The notes beneath the pieces were generated by a model. It had not been told where the DNA came from. It did not search any database and was given only the letters and a program-made list of their open reading frames with translations. A stretch of 64,000 bases of DNA. It comes from Turneriella sp942492915 (GTDB taxonomy: Bacteria; Spirochaetota; Leptospiria; Turneriellales; Turneriellaceae). The stretch covers positions 3,162,001 to 3,226,000 of the forward strand of contig OW818662.1 of the NCBI GenBank assembly GCA_942492915.1, given 5' to 3'. The first letter of the stretch is position 1, and each line of letters opens with the position of its first letter. The position numbers were made by a program, and so were the translations under genes. Below, in pieces: positions 23,554 to 31,271 of the stretch.

Positions 23554-24243
23554 TTAGATAGATCTGAGCGACAAAGAGAGTGAGTGTAATGTCAATCTCA
23601 AGTCTTCAAGATCGTCGGCCCGATCATGACTCTCGAGTTCACGCACGATACGCGTGAAGTCTTTGGCTCGGTCAAGATCCGCAACTTTACCTGAGATTAC
23701 AACCGGTACGCCCGCGCGCTGCAGCGCGCGCACCTGGTCCCGACCGGCATTCACCGTACTCCAGCGAATGCTTTCGAAAACCGCAGGCGTGAAATGCTGC
23801 CTGGCGATCGACAGAAACGCATAGCCGCCGTCGCGAGCAAGCGTGATGACGCTCTGCGGAAAGAGTGCGGCGCTCTGCGAAAAAATGTGTTTTGGCAACG
23901 TGGGTATATCGGCGCCCCAGATGAGAGCCACATCGTGACGCGCGAGCACTTCGCTTACGGCGGCCGACAGTCGCGCACCGAGATCTCCGCCTGATTGTGG
24001 TCTGAAACTCAGGCCCAGGCCTTTGAGGTGCGGGTGAAATTTGGCGCGCGCGCTGATGCGGTTTACCTCAGGCGCATAATAGATATACGTCGAAACTTTG
24101 TGGTCTTCGGGCACGTCGCGCGAGATCGCGCGCGCCTGCACGCGGAGCAGCCACAGGTAGAGTTCGTACGCGCTGTTCTCGTCAAGGTCTTCGGCGAGAC
24201 GCGTCTTAACCTTGCCTCTTTCAGGCAGGCGCGCAAACAGCAC
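23554..24243 (-). CDS. DUF2064 / TIGR04282 glycosyltransferase-like protein
   Basis: This 229-residue protein has the GT-A-like fold signature of DUF2064: the N-terminus F-A-R-L-P-E-R-G-K-V-K-T-R-L-A and a central L-I-W-G-A-D-I-P-T-L (an acidic G-x-D-x-P motif). Relatives are nucleotide-sugar or MobA-like transferases. The start is GTG at 24243, just downstream of the plsC stop (19-nt gap), so it is cotranscribed with plsC. The C-terminal tail is unusually rich in Leu and Ser. Confidence 0.83.
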   Translation of the reverse strand: MLFARLPERGKVKTRLAEDLDENSAYELYLWLLRVQARAISRDVPEDHKVSTYIYYAPEVNRISARAKFHPHLKGLGLSFRPQSGGDLGARLSAAVSEVLARHDVALIWGADIPTLPKHIFSQSAALFPQSVITLARDGGYAFLSIARQHFTPAVFESIRWSTVNAGRDQVRALQRAGVPVVISGKVADLDRAKDFTRIVRELESHDRADDLEDLRLTLHSLSLSLRSI

Positions 24244-24262
24244 GCGCGCGACGCTTAGCCGT

Positions 24263-25057
24263 TTAGGTTTCTGCAGCTTTGAGGCCCTTGCTGTCGGCGA
24301 GCTGCAGGTAAGCCTTCTCGACGATCGCGCGAATTCCCGCGAGTTTCTCTTTCTCTGTCAGCTTGCTTGCTTCATTGGCAGGATGTAGTTCGTTATCGAC
24401 AGTGATCGGGTCGAGCGCCTGTATCGCAATACGGTGCGGAAACAAAAGCACGTTGCTGTGCATCGGGCGCGTTTCTTGCGTGCCATAGAGCACAATCGGA
24501 AAGATCGGAAACCTGCCCTTTTCGGCAACCTGAAAAGCGCCGGCTTTGAACGGCAGAAGTTTACGCGCGTCTTTGCTGCGCGTGCCTTCGGGGTAGATAA
24601 GCACGCGGTTATTTTCGCGCACCTTCGCTGCAACCTCATCGAGAGACCGCGACGCCTGGCGCGCATTCGAGCGGTTCACAGAAATATAACCGAGCTTGCG
24701 CATCGCAGTACCGACCAGCGGAATCTGGAACACTTCTTTTTTTGCGAGAAAGAGAAAGTCAACAGGGTAAAATCCCAGACCCGCAAGAATGTCAAAGAGG
24801 GATTGATGGTTGCTGATGATGATGCCCGGCTGGTCGTGTATCTTGTCTTTGCCATAAACATACACAGGGCAAAAAACTATCCGAATACCAATCCACCCCC
24901 AGGCTTTGGGAAAGATGCGCATCGCCCGGCTGTACTTCTTCGGCCACACCGGCGCGAGAATCATCACCGTGATGGCGAAAAAAATCGTGATCGGTATGAA
25001 AAGGACGAGGTACCACAGGTAAAAAACAAACCCGAATGGTATGAGAGCGTAACGCAT
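24263..25057 (-). CDS. plsC: 1-acyl-sn-glycerol-3-phosphate acyltransferase
   Basis: This 264-residue membrane protein attaches the second acyl chain to lysophosphatidate. The four acyltransferase blocks are seen: S-N-H-Q-S-L-F-D (catalytic His and Asp), V-N-R-S-N-A-R-Q-A, Y-P-E-G-T-R-S and F-P-I-V-L-Y-G. The N-terminus has two hydrophobic segments, about 5-45. The downstream gene is the DUF2064 transferase. A second acyltransferase of the DUF374 type is at 44711. Confidence 0.92.
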   Translation of the reverse strand: MRYALIPFGFVFYLWYLVLFIPITIFFAITVMILAPVWPKKYSRAMRIFPKAWGWIGIRIVFCPVYVYGKDKIHDQPGIIISNHQSLFDILAGLGFYPVDFLFLAKKEVFQIPLVGTAMRKLGYISVNRSNARQASRSLDEVAAKVRENNRVLIYPEGTRSKDARKLLPFKAGAFQVAEKGRFPIFPIVLYGTQETRPMHSNVLLFPHRIAIQALDPITVDNELHPANEASKLTEKEKLAGIRAIVEKAYLQLADSKGLKAAET

Positions 25058-25241
25058 AGTGGGCGCTGCGTTTTTTGTTCAGTCCGTCAATGGTTTTAAC
25101 TGCTGACGTTTTCGAGGTGTTTTGTCAAAAGTTGGTTGCGGGGGTGGGGAGAGTTTGCGAATTTTTTAGTGCATCGCATAATTCTATTGTATATTGCAGG
25201 TGCAGGTGCACAACCAATCCGCCTGCGAATGGAGTAAGAAA

Positions 25242-25400
25242 ATGAGAACCTATAAGATCGACGGCGCAAAGTTCGAAAGTATGGAAGAACTCCGTGGTGC
25301 AATGTGGACCCTTTACCGGGAAAAAATGAGTCCAGTCGCATTCGAAGCCTATTTGATCGCAAATGTCGAAGAAATATCTGCACGTAAAATAGCTTCTTAA
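25242..25400 (+). CDS. small acidic protein, unknown
   Basis: This 52-residue protein starts M-R-T-Y-K-I-D-G and ends in R-K-I-A-S. The sequence alternates charged and hydrophobic residues and may form a beta-hairpin plus helix. An ATG at 25242 with GGAG about 9 nt upstream is a better start than the in-frame ATG at 25194. The gene sits 47 nt upstream of the SRAP gene on the same strand. I do not recognise it. Confidence 0.55.
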   Translation: MRTYKIDGAKFESMEELRGAMWTLYREKMSPVAFEAYLIANVEEISARKIAS

Positions 25401-25447
25401 GACTGCGAATCAGTTGCGCGCTCGTTAAGGCGCAGCTGAATGGACTC

Positions 25448-26179
25448 ATGTGCGGCCGCCTTGTGCTCATCAAATATGCCAATGTCGATGGTAGCATTGC
25501 GTACTACCGCATGTGGACCGGCAAAGGCGCGCTCGACGATATCGAGCAGCTGAAGAAAGTTTTTTTGGGACAGTCGCGGTTTGACATTCGCCCGACGCAG
25601 ATCATCGACGTCTTCACGGTGAACCCCGCAACCGGCAAACACGAAACCACGGGAATGAAATGGGGTTGGCAACCCGAATGGACGAACGGCAAACCCATCA
25701 TCAATACGCGCAAAGAAGGTGCCGCGCAGAACCGCATGTGGGGCAAGGCGTTTCGCGAGCGGCGCTGCGTCGTTGCCGCCAGCCACTTCTATGAATGGCA
25801 GCGGCGCGAAGATGCGCACCGCAATGTGCCCTGGATCATCAAACGCACGGGCCACGACTACATGTACTTTGCAGGCCTCTACGTGAAGCGCCAGCTAGCT
25901 TCGGGCGACGAGGTCGCTGAGGTTTCGATTTTAACCGAACCTGGCAACAAACTGATGACCGAGATTCACAACCACGGCGGTAACGCGGGCAGGCAGCCGG
26001 TCTTCATCGATGAGGAACTAATACCTGAATGGTTAAACCCGCAACTTCAAGACTCGGACAAAATAATGACGCTGCTGCGCCCGATCGAAGACGGCGAATT
26101 TGAAGCCGAGATGCTTGAAGAGATCGGCAACGATAAAACACATACGCCGCCGCAGCCGCGGCAGCAAAATTTATTCTGA
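25448..26179 (+). CDS. SRAP protein (HMCES/YedK), abasic-site DNA crosslinker
   Basis: This 243-residue protein protects abasic sites in single-stranded DNA by forming a thiazolidine bond through Cys2; M-C-G-R is at the N-terminus, which fixes the start at 25448. Other catalytic positions are seen: I-N-T-R-K-E (Asn of the active site), S-H-F-Y-E-W (catalytic Glu) and an I-H-N-H motif near residue 175. Typical length is 210-240, so it is complete. The C-terminal tail P-P-Q-P-R-Q-Q-N-L-F resembles a PCNA- or clamp-binding peptide (Q-x-x-L-F), which is inference. Confidence 0.92.
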   Translation: MCGRLVLIKYANVDGSIAYYRMWTGKGALDDIEQLKKVFLGQSRFDIRPTQIIDVFTVNPATGKHETTGMKWGWQPEWTNGKPIINTRKEGAAQNRMWGKAFRERRCVVAASHFYEWQRREDAHRNVPWIIKRTGHDYMYFAGLYVKRQLASGDEVAEVSILTEPGNKLMTEIHNHGGNAGRQPVFIDEELIPEWLNPQLQDSDKIMTLLRPIEDGEFEAEMLEEIGNDKTHTPPQPRQQNLF

Positions 26180-26216
26180 TTTGCTCATTTGCAGCTTTGC
26201 TGCAAATGAGCAAATC
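26178..26216. terminator. 18-bp perfect stem with TTT triloop
   Basis: GATTTGCTCATTTGCAGC, loop TTT, GCTGCAAATGAGCAAATC. It begins inside the SRAP stop codon and lies between two convergent genes, so it could end both transcripts. No U-tract is present on either strand. Confidence 0.7.
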
Positions 26217-26218
26217 GG

Positions 26219-27088
26219 TTACTTAGGTGGTAACAGAACCAGCGACGACGTGCGCTTCTTGTAAGCTTCGTAATCAGCTTGGCCGCCCCATTTCTTGTCG
26301 GCCGCTTCTTCGAGCAGCGGTATGCCACTGATTTTGGTTAAGAGCAGAGTCACAAAGAAAGGCGAAACGAGTGTCGCGTATTGCCAGCCCTGCAGCACGG
26401 GAAATGCCATGACCGCAATGCCAAACCACAGCACGATCTCGCCGAAATAGTTTGGGTGGCGTGACCATGACCAGAGCCCCGTCGAAATAAAGCGGCCCTT
26501 ATTCGCGGCGTCACGGCGAAAGACATTCTTCTGGTGGTCAGCCATAGCTTCGATGGCGAATCCTGCTAACCAGAGAACGGCACCTGCGTACGCAAAGACA
26601 TCCATCGCGATCGGTCGCGACGTGATTGCCGTAAGGCCCGCAGCGAGCGAGAACGTGACCCAAAGACCCTGCAGAGTCCAGGCCATCAGAAAACGCCAGA
26701 AACGGCCGCGCACGTTCGCGAAGCGCGTGTCTTCGCCCGCGCGTACAATGCGAATGAAAAGAAAACTGCCGAGACGAATAGCCCAGATACAGATGAACGT
26801 GCCAATCAGTTTTGAGCGCAGGTCGCTGTGTGGATTCAGAGAAATCGCGCCGAGCGTGATGCTGAGGTACGTGAGGCTGCCAGTGAGGTCGTAGAACTTT
26901 TCGGTCTTGAAGATGAACGCGGGTATGAAAACGAGCCACTGTATGCCGAACGCCGCGGCGACGCACCAATACATCACAGGAAAATCCCGCAGAATCCAGC
27001 CGTGCTGCGCGCCGGCCCAGGCGAGACCGCAACCGATGGCCAGGGCGATAGTGATGGCAAATATTGCCTGAATGTCATCTTTTTTCAT
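26219..27088 (-). CDS. DUF1295 / steroid 5-alpha-reductase-like membrane protein
   Basis: This 289-residue polytopic protein has about seven hydrophobic segments and the DUF1295 signature G-L-W-S-W-S-R-H-P-N-Y-F-G-E-I-V-L-W, found in isoprenylcysteine methyltransferases and 5-alpha reductases. The family binds NADPH or SAM at the membrane; the reaction here is unknown. In the mRNA, the palindrome at 27095 places AAGGAA at 7 nt before the ATG, so that repeat doubles as the ribosome-binding site. It is a single gene, convergent with SRAP. Confidence 0.87.
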   Translation of the reverse strand: MKKDDIQAIFAITIALAIGCGLAWAGAQHGWILRDFPVMYWCVAAAFGIQWLVFIPAFIFKTEKFYDLTGSLTYLSITLGAISLNPHSDLRSKLIGTFICIWAIRLGSFLFIRIVRAGEDTRFANVRGRFWRFLMAWTLQGLWVTFSLAAGLTAITSRPIAMDVFAYAGAVLWLAGFAIEAMADHQKNVFRRDAANKGRFISTGLWSWSRHPNYFGEIVLWFGIAVMAFPVLQGWQYATLVSPFFVTLLLTKISGIPLLEEAADKKWGGQADYEAYKKRTSSLVLLPPK

Positions 27089-27094
27089 GGGGTT

Positions 27095-27107
27095 TTCCTT
27101 AACTAAG
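27095..27107. repeat. palindrome TTTCCTTAACTAAGGAAA, copy 1 (one arm)
   Basis: TTCCTTAACTAAG. The second arm is incomplete. On the minus strand it supplies the AAGGAA ribosome-binding site of the DUF1295 gene. Confidence 0.55.
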
Positions 27108-27209
27108 CAGGCGCGGCTTACGTGCAGAGCCTTCGCGCTGTGTCACGAATATGACAGCCGTCAGACAATGGCCGTCAAGCCGAATGAACACCCGACCTGC
27201 ACCAGCTGT

Positions 27210-27283
27210 GAAATTCCATAGCTATGATCATTTGGGATAAAAGGGAGCCGGGTCAGGCATAGCTATGGAAAAACATGGCTACA
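27210..27283. repeat. dispersed dyad, copies 3 and 4 (inverted pair)
   Basis: TTCCATAGCTATG at 27214-27226 is inverted relative to CATAGCTATGGAA at 27258-27270. The second copy continues into ACATGGCTA, forming the full dyad. Confidence 0.6.
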
Positions 27284-27312
27284 GAATTGCGCATCGGTCG
27301 GCATAAAAAAAT

Positions 27313-27341
27313 TTGCCGCATTCGGGTCTTGTGACTATATT
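27313..27341 (+). promoter_or_regulatory. hsp20 promoter
   Basis: TTGCCG (27313-27318), 17-bp spacer, TATATT (27336-27341). The CIRCE element begins at the last two bases of the -10, so HrcA binding would block it. Confidence 0.7.
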
Positions 27342-27366
27342 GGCACTGTGATTGGTAGAGTGCTAT
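27340..27366 (+). promoter_or_regulatory. CIRCE operator (HrcA site)
   Basis: TTGGCACTG, a 9-nt spacer, then GAGTGCTAT: a good match to the consensus TTAGCACTC-N9-GAGTGCTAA (7 of 9 and 8 of 9). It overlaps the promoter of the two small heat-shock genes, so they should be HrcA-controlled. The hrcA gene itself is not in the window. Confidence 0.85.
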
Positions 27367-27433
27367 CAGTCAATCAGTTGGTTCGCCAATAGATTCAAGA
27401 TTGAATGGCGAAGCCAAATTTTTAGGGGGAAAC

Positions 27434-27871
27434 ATGTTAGTAAAAACTCATTCCATACTTCAACCGGGCCTTGCTCAAACCTGGAGCGATCTTGCCGAAG
27501 TGCAGAACCAATTTGACCGAATCTTTCGCTGGGGTCTGAACGAAGGCGCGAACGGCTATTATCCGCCGGCCAATGTGTCCGAGACAGACGATGCGTACCT
27601 CGTTGAAGCGCGTGTACCGGGCCTGGCGAAAGAAGACATCACACTCGAACTCGAAGGCCGAGTGCTGACGATTCGCGGTGAGCATAAGCGCGAAGCGGCG
27701 CAGTTTTCGCGCCAGGAGCGTGCGTCAGGCCGGTTTGAGCGCAAAGTTACGTTCAAGCATGCGCTCACGACTGACGCAATCAAGGCAGAGGTTAAAGACG
27801 GAATTCTCGTCGTAACGCTGCCCAAGGCTGAAGAAGCCAAGCCACGAAAAATCGAGATTCAAGCTCGTTAA
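27434..27871 (+). CDS. small heat-shock protein Hsp20 (first)
   Basis: This 145-residue alpha-crystallin-domain chaperone has P-P-A-N-V-S-E-T-D-D-A-Y-L-V-E-A-R-V-P-G at the start of the domain. The closing motif is E-V-K-D-G-I-L-V-V-T-L-P-K, followed by a short I-E-I-Q tail. It holds unfolding proteins. The ATG at 27434 is preceded by a purine-rich GGGGG; the longer frame to 27401 is less likely. It is the first of two tandem hsp20 genes behind a CIRCE promoter. Confidence 0.93.
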   Translation: MLVKTHSILQPGLAQTWSDLAEVQNQFDRIFRWGLNEGANGYYPPANVSETDDAYLVEARVPGLAKEDITLELEGRVLTIRGEHKREAAQFSRQERASGRFERKVTFKHALTTDAIKAEVKDGILVVTLPKAEEAKPRKIEIQAR

Positions 27872-27888
27872 AAGAAGGAGTAAACACT

Positions 27889-28275
27889 ATGTTCGGATTA
27901 CAAAAACAACAAGCGCCCGAGGCGCAGGCCGAAAAAACAGCAGAGCGTTCGGCAACCTATTTGCCAGCGGTCGACGTAACCGAAGATGAAAGCGGTTATA
28001 CGATCTATGCAGACATGCCGGGCGCAAGCAAAGACACCGTCAACGTGTCTTATGAAGACGGCGTCGTGACGCTGAGCGCCACAAGCGCGCGGTCGAATGC
28101 TGACGCGAAGGCAATCCACCGTGAATTCAAACTCGCATCTTACGAGCGTGCATTCAAAGTCGGTGAGGATGTCAACGTCGAGGCAATCGGCGCCGAAATT
28201 TCCAATGGTGTTCTGAAAGTAACTCTGCCCCGCAAGGCAAGCGTCAAAAAGACCATCACTGTCGCGGCAAAGTAG
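27889..28275 (+). CDS. small heat-shock protein Hsp20 (second)
   Basis: This 128-residue alpha-crystallin protein begins with a Gln/Ala-rich segment. The domain reads L-P-A-V-D-V-T-E-D-E-S-G-Y-T-I-Y-A-D-M-P-G, closing with I-S-N-G-V-L-K-V-T-L-P. It is 17 nt downstream of the first Hsp20 with a good AAGGAG. The two are quite diverged, so they probably form hetero-oligomers or work at different stages; that is inference. A terminator follows at 28286. Confidence 0.93.
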   Translation: MFGLQKQQAPEAQAEKTAERSATYLPAVDVTEDESGYTIYADMPGASKDTVNVSYEDGVVTLSATSARSNADAKAIHREFKLASYERAFKVGEDVNVEAIGAEISNGVLKVTLPRKASVKKTITVAAK

Positions 28276-28285
28276 CCGCCAACAG

Positions 28286-28319
28286 AACCCCCGGTGGATT
28301 TTCCATCGGGGGTTTTTTA
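28286..28319 (+). terminator. intrinsic terminator of the hsp20 operon
   Basis: AACCCCCGGTGGA stem with a short T-rich loop and a GGGGGTT partner, followed by a run of T. Confidence 0.85.
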
Positions 28320-28390
28320 TTTCTCTGACAAGCCCACGCTTTACCGAATTCATTTTACGCACCCTGCCTTTTTCCCGATGGGGTAGAGGG

Positions 28391-28969
28391 ATGCAAAACA
28401 AAACACGATTCGCTTTTTATCTGATCTGGGCCATGCTCTTCTCGACAGTTGTCTGCTCGAGCGTTGAGCGCTACCCCGATGCAAAGACAAAATTTCGATT
28501 TAAAAACAAGAGCGTGCTCGTTGCGGCGCAAGACCGTGTATCGGGTGTACCAGCCGTCGAAGCGCTCTACCGCACCGCCGCCGCGGACAAATCAGGCTCA
28601 ATACACGTGCTGCCGCTCATGCCGGCGCCTGCGCTCGAACTGCCTGTGACGGCGGCGAGACTCGGGCTCGACAAGAAAGGAACGAAAGACCTCGACCCGA
28701 TGGCACAGCTGGCGCTGAATGCGGTAATGAAGGCTGGCGGCAAATTTGGGGTGAAGTTTGATTATGTCATCTTTGTTACAGCTGAAAAAGCGGGCGCCGT
28801 CGGGCCGGTCACCAATGTCGACCACTACGCCGCTCTCTATCAGATCTCCACTAAACGCGTGATCGCCGCAGCCCGGGAAACCGGTACGACCACTGCCGAA
28901 ACCGCCGCAGAACAATTACCGCTCGGTGCCCGCAAAGTCGTGGCCGTCTTGCTCGATGGGGAATATTGA
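28391..28969 (+). CDS. lipoprotein, unknown
   Basis: This 192-residue protein has a signal sequence ending S-T-V-V-C (Cys22 likely lipidated). The mature part shows a repeated Ala-rich helical pattern and D-Y-V-I-F-V-T-A-E-K near residue 128, but no family I know. A GAGGG Shine-Dalgarno sequence directly precedes the ATG. Its stop codon nearly touches that of the convergent barrel-like gene (1-nt gap). The Ala/Thr-rich end (E-T-G-T-T-T-A-E-T-A-A) may be a linker. Confidence 0.7.
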   Translation: MQNKTRFAFYLIWAMLFSTVVCSSVERYPDAKTKFRFKNKSVLVAAQDRVSGVPAVEALYRTAAADKSGSIHVLPLMPAPALELPVTAARLGLDKKGTKDLDPMAQLALNAVMKAGGKFGVKFDYVIFVTAEKAGAVGPVTNVDHYAALYQISTKRVIAAARETGTTTAETAAEQLPLGARKVVAVLLDGEY

Positions 28970-28970
28970 A

Positions 28971-29876
28971 CTACAACCGATAGCCCACGCCCAGGTGCAA
29001 AGCAACGCTCCAGGGCACAAGTGACAGCGTCGCGCTGCTCACAGTCTGGCCGGTCTCGCTGAGTTGTGTCGGCACGTCTCCGCGCACGGCCGAACCCAGG
29101 CCATGGTCGAGACGAACAAATGAGAGAAATGAAAGTTTCTCATCGATGGGCAGCGAGATGCCTGCAGCAAGATAGAAAGCGCCGTACGATTTCTGTGCGA
29201 TCAGCGGCGTTGCGGGTGTGTACGTTGAGACAGTCGTGACGTGTTCGGCCTGAGCATTGCCCAGGTGCGTGGCGTATAAAAACCCGAACTCCGCAAAACC
29301 AAGCCCGCTGCTCAGCCGATAGCCTAACCGGGCATCGAGAAATTGCATTGGCCATGTCGTATTGCCGCGAATACCGTCGAGTGTGATACCGGCGGCCGTC
29401 AGATTGCGCTTTGCGTACCCGAGTGTTGCGACCAGTGCATCGCTCTGCGTGAAGCTGTAAACGCCGGCTGCTTCCACTTCGTATTGAAAGTGGTAATCTG
29501 GGCCGCTGCCGACGTGAAAGCTGCTAAAGACCGAACTCGGGCTTGAAATGCCGAAGCCCGAATGCAGCTCGGCGCTGAAAGTTCTTTTGACGCCAATTTC
29601 AGCTACGGCTGTGGTGGTCTCTTTTGGCGCGTCACTTGCGACGATGTCAGGGTTCTGCCACAAGGCCTGACCTGCGTCGTCATAGATAATGAGGATGTCT
29701 AACCTCTTGATCGTTTGTGTCGAACCCGATTCGGCGCCCACCGTTACGGCTTCTGCATTCTCGGCGAGAATCTTACCGTGCACGGGGCCATTCTTGGTCA
29801 TGACGCTGGCGGCATGCATAACCCCTGAAAGCATCACAATCAAGATTGCACCAGATATAAGAGCGGCCCGCAGCAT
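28971..29876 (-). CDS. exported barrel-like protein, unknown
   Basis: This 301-residue protein has a signal peptide (I-L-I-V-M-L-S-G-V-M-H-A-A) and a short N-terminal region with G-P-V-H-G-K-I-L-A-E-N-A-E-A-V-T-V. About 200 residues follow with alternating hydrophobic and polar strands rich in Gly, Tyr and Ser. The last residues (L-H-L-G-V-G-Y-R-L) resemble an outer-membrane beta-barrel C-terminus with an aromatic near the end. I start at the ATG 29876 because it opens on the signal peptide. The function is unknown. Confidence 0.72.
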   Translation of the reverse strand: MLRAALISGAILIVMLSGVMHAASVMTKNGPVHGKILAENAEAVTVGAESGSTQTIKRLDILIIYDDAGQALWQNPDIVASDAPKETTTAVAEIGVKRTFSAELHSGFGISSPSSVFSSFHVGSGPDYHFQYEVEAAGVYSFTQSDALVATLGYAKRNLTAAGITLDGIRGNTTWPMQFLDARLGYRLSSGLGFAEFGFLYATHLGNAQAEHVTTVSTYTPATPLIAQKSYGAFYLAAGISLPIDEKLSFLSFVRLDHGLGSAVRGDVPTQLSETGQTVSSATLSLVPWSVALHLGVGYRL

Positions 29877-30158
29877 AGTTCGGTGAATCGGGTGGCGCTC
29901 GTACACACGCTGTCAATTCGTAGCGCGCATAACGCTCCAACCCCTCTGTCGCAGGAAAGTTGTAGAAAACCCATATGTATGAGCCATTACTCTTATTATT
30001 CGTAATAGAAAAATTCGCGTCGTTTCGGCGCGGGATATGTCGGCAAGAGAGAAGAGACGCAAGAGATGAAGATAGACTCATACCTGCAGATCGAGTGAGT
30101 GATGAGCAAACGATGCACGAACTCACAACCTATTAGACCTTGACAGAATGCTATCACG

Positions 30159-30353
30159 ATGAATGCTCGGTGGATGAACAAGAAAACGCTGATTATTATT
30201 ACTATTGTATTGGCGGTGGCTACGGCCTTCACGGCGTTAGGGCCGAGTCTGTCTGATGGGCATATGAGCGTCCGGGAGGCCAGGCCGTTCTTAATCGGAT
30301 TCGGAGTAGCCACTCTGGTTTCTCTGGTCGCTGCGGCCGTTAAGAAATCTTAA
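30159..30353 (+). CDS. small two-helix membrane protein
   Basis: This 64-residue protein (59 from an in-frame ATG at 30174) has two transmembrane segments (about residues 9-29 and 43-60) and a basic C-terminus. No family is recognised. It has no clear Shine-Dalgarno sequence and lies alone between two leftward genes, so it may be spurious. A perfect TTGACA at 30140 has no matching -10. Confidence 0.4.
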   Translation: MNARWMNKKTLIIITIVLAVATAFTALGPSLSDGHMSVREARPFLIGFGVATLVSLVAAAVKKS

Positions 30354-30403
30354 GCGTTGCGATTTAGCAGCGTGGCAAGAATGCGGGCAACTTCTGCCTG
30401 CGG

Positions 30404-31210
30404 CTAGCGCAAACCTTGAACGTGCATGCGCATTGCATGAAACATCGTGATAACCAGAAAACCGAGGCACAGAGCTACATACAGCGCATAACTCATGTCG
30501 ACACTCGCCCTGAGTAAATACTTCAACACAACTGCGACCGGCAATCGGGGCCGCGGGCTGCCGCAGGCAGCGCAATTGCCTGTCAGCAGTGCATTGGTGG
30601 CCCCACAGTTCTGGCATTCATACTGAACGCGATCGAGTGACGAACGCACCTCGCTGCTGACGCCATGCGCCATTGCAAGCGGGTGAAGATAGCGGCGCAT
30701 AGCGGTGCGAACCGACTGCCACGTCAGTTCGGTTTTGAGAGCATTCGTTTCTTTGGCCGCATAGCGCAAGACATGTATCTGCCCCGTAACCTGAGGCGGC
30801 GCAAGCCGATAGTTCTGAAACGGATATTTTAGATCTTCATAAGAGTTTGCAGTGAAAGTATTCACCAGCATGCAGAAAATTTCGTCTGGGGCTGCCGCGA
30901 GAACATCGGCAATGACTTCGCGTGAGATTTCTGCATTGGCTCTCGTGCCACTCGCCGCATAATAGACCTCATGGCCCGGCCCGGCTTGTGCTGCAGTGTC
31001 ATCATGCCATGCCGTCGACTCGGTGACACCTCGGCCTTTCGACCAGGTCACCACGCCAAAATGCGCAGAGTTCAGCCTGATAGCTTCGATTTGAAATTCT
31101 GGCGTAACATAAAGCGTTGCTGCGCGGGAGCAATACCCTGGCCGCGAATATTCTTCAAAGGCATATTTGCGCAGATTTCCATGGCGTGTAATGCGCGTCA
31201 GCTGCAGCAT
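30404..31210 (-). CDS. zinc-ribbon protein with C-terminal membrane segment
   Basis: This 268-residue protein has a zinc-ribbon motif, C-Q-N-C-G, then 11 residues later C-A-A-C-G-S-P-R-P, near residue 205. A hydrophobic segment (about 238-258) with L-C-L-G-F-L-V-I-T-M-F follows close to the C-terminus. The N-terminal 180 residues contain no motif I know. The neighbouring potassium channel ends in a similar ribbon. A regulatory or scaffold role is possible but unproven. It lies 61 nt downstream of the channel on the same strand. Confidence 0.65.
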   Translation of the reverse strand: MLQLTRITRHGNLRKYAFEEYSRPGYCSRAATLYVTPEFQIEAIRLNSAHFGVVTWSKGRGVTESTAWHDDTAAQAGPGHEVYYAASGTRANAEISREVIADVLAAAPDEIFCMLVNTFTANSYEDLKYPFQNYRLAPPQVTGQIHVLRYAAKETNALKTELTWQSVRTAMRRYLHPLAMAHGVSSEVRSSLDRVQYECQNCGATNALLTGNCAACGSPRPRLPVAVVLKYLLRASVDMSYALYVALCLGFLVITMFHAMRMHVQGLR

Positions 31211-31271
31211 GAGTCGAAAGACACGAGACGCGCTTTTCTAAGTCTGTTAGACGGCAGGCGGTTATGAAAAA

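Larger units (their letters stand above)
27089..27433. other. 345-bp regulatory spacer of the Hsp20 operon
   Basis: No gene is evident. It contains the palindrome half at 27095-27107, two copies of the TAGCTATGGA dyad (27210-27227 and 27258-27283), and the hsp20 promoter with its CIRCE operator (27313-27366). Confidence 0.7.

Noticed and set aside
30140..30145. Perfect TTGACA as promoter for the gene at 30159
   Set aside because: No -10 box lies at 15-19 bp; the position runs into the coding start.
29996..30313. Minus-strand open frame over the small membrane gene
   Set aside because: Sequence composition looks like antisense of the 30159 frame; no signal or motif.
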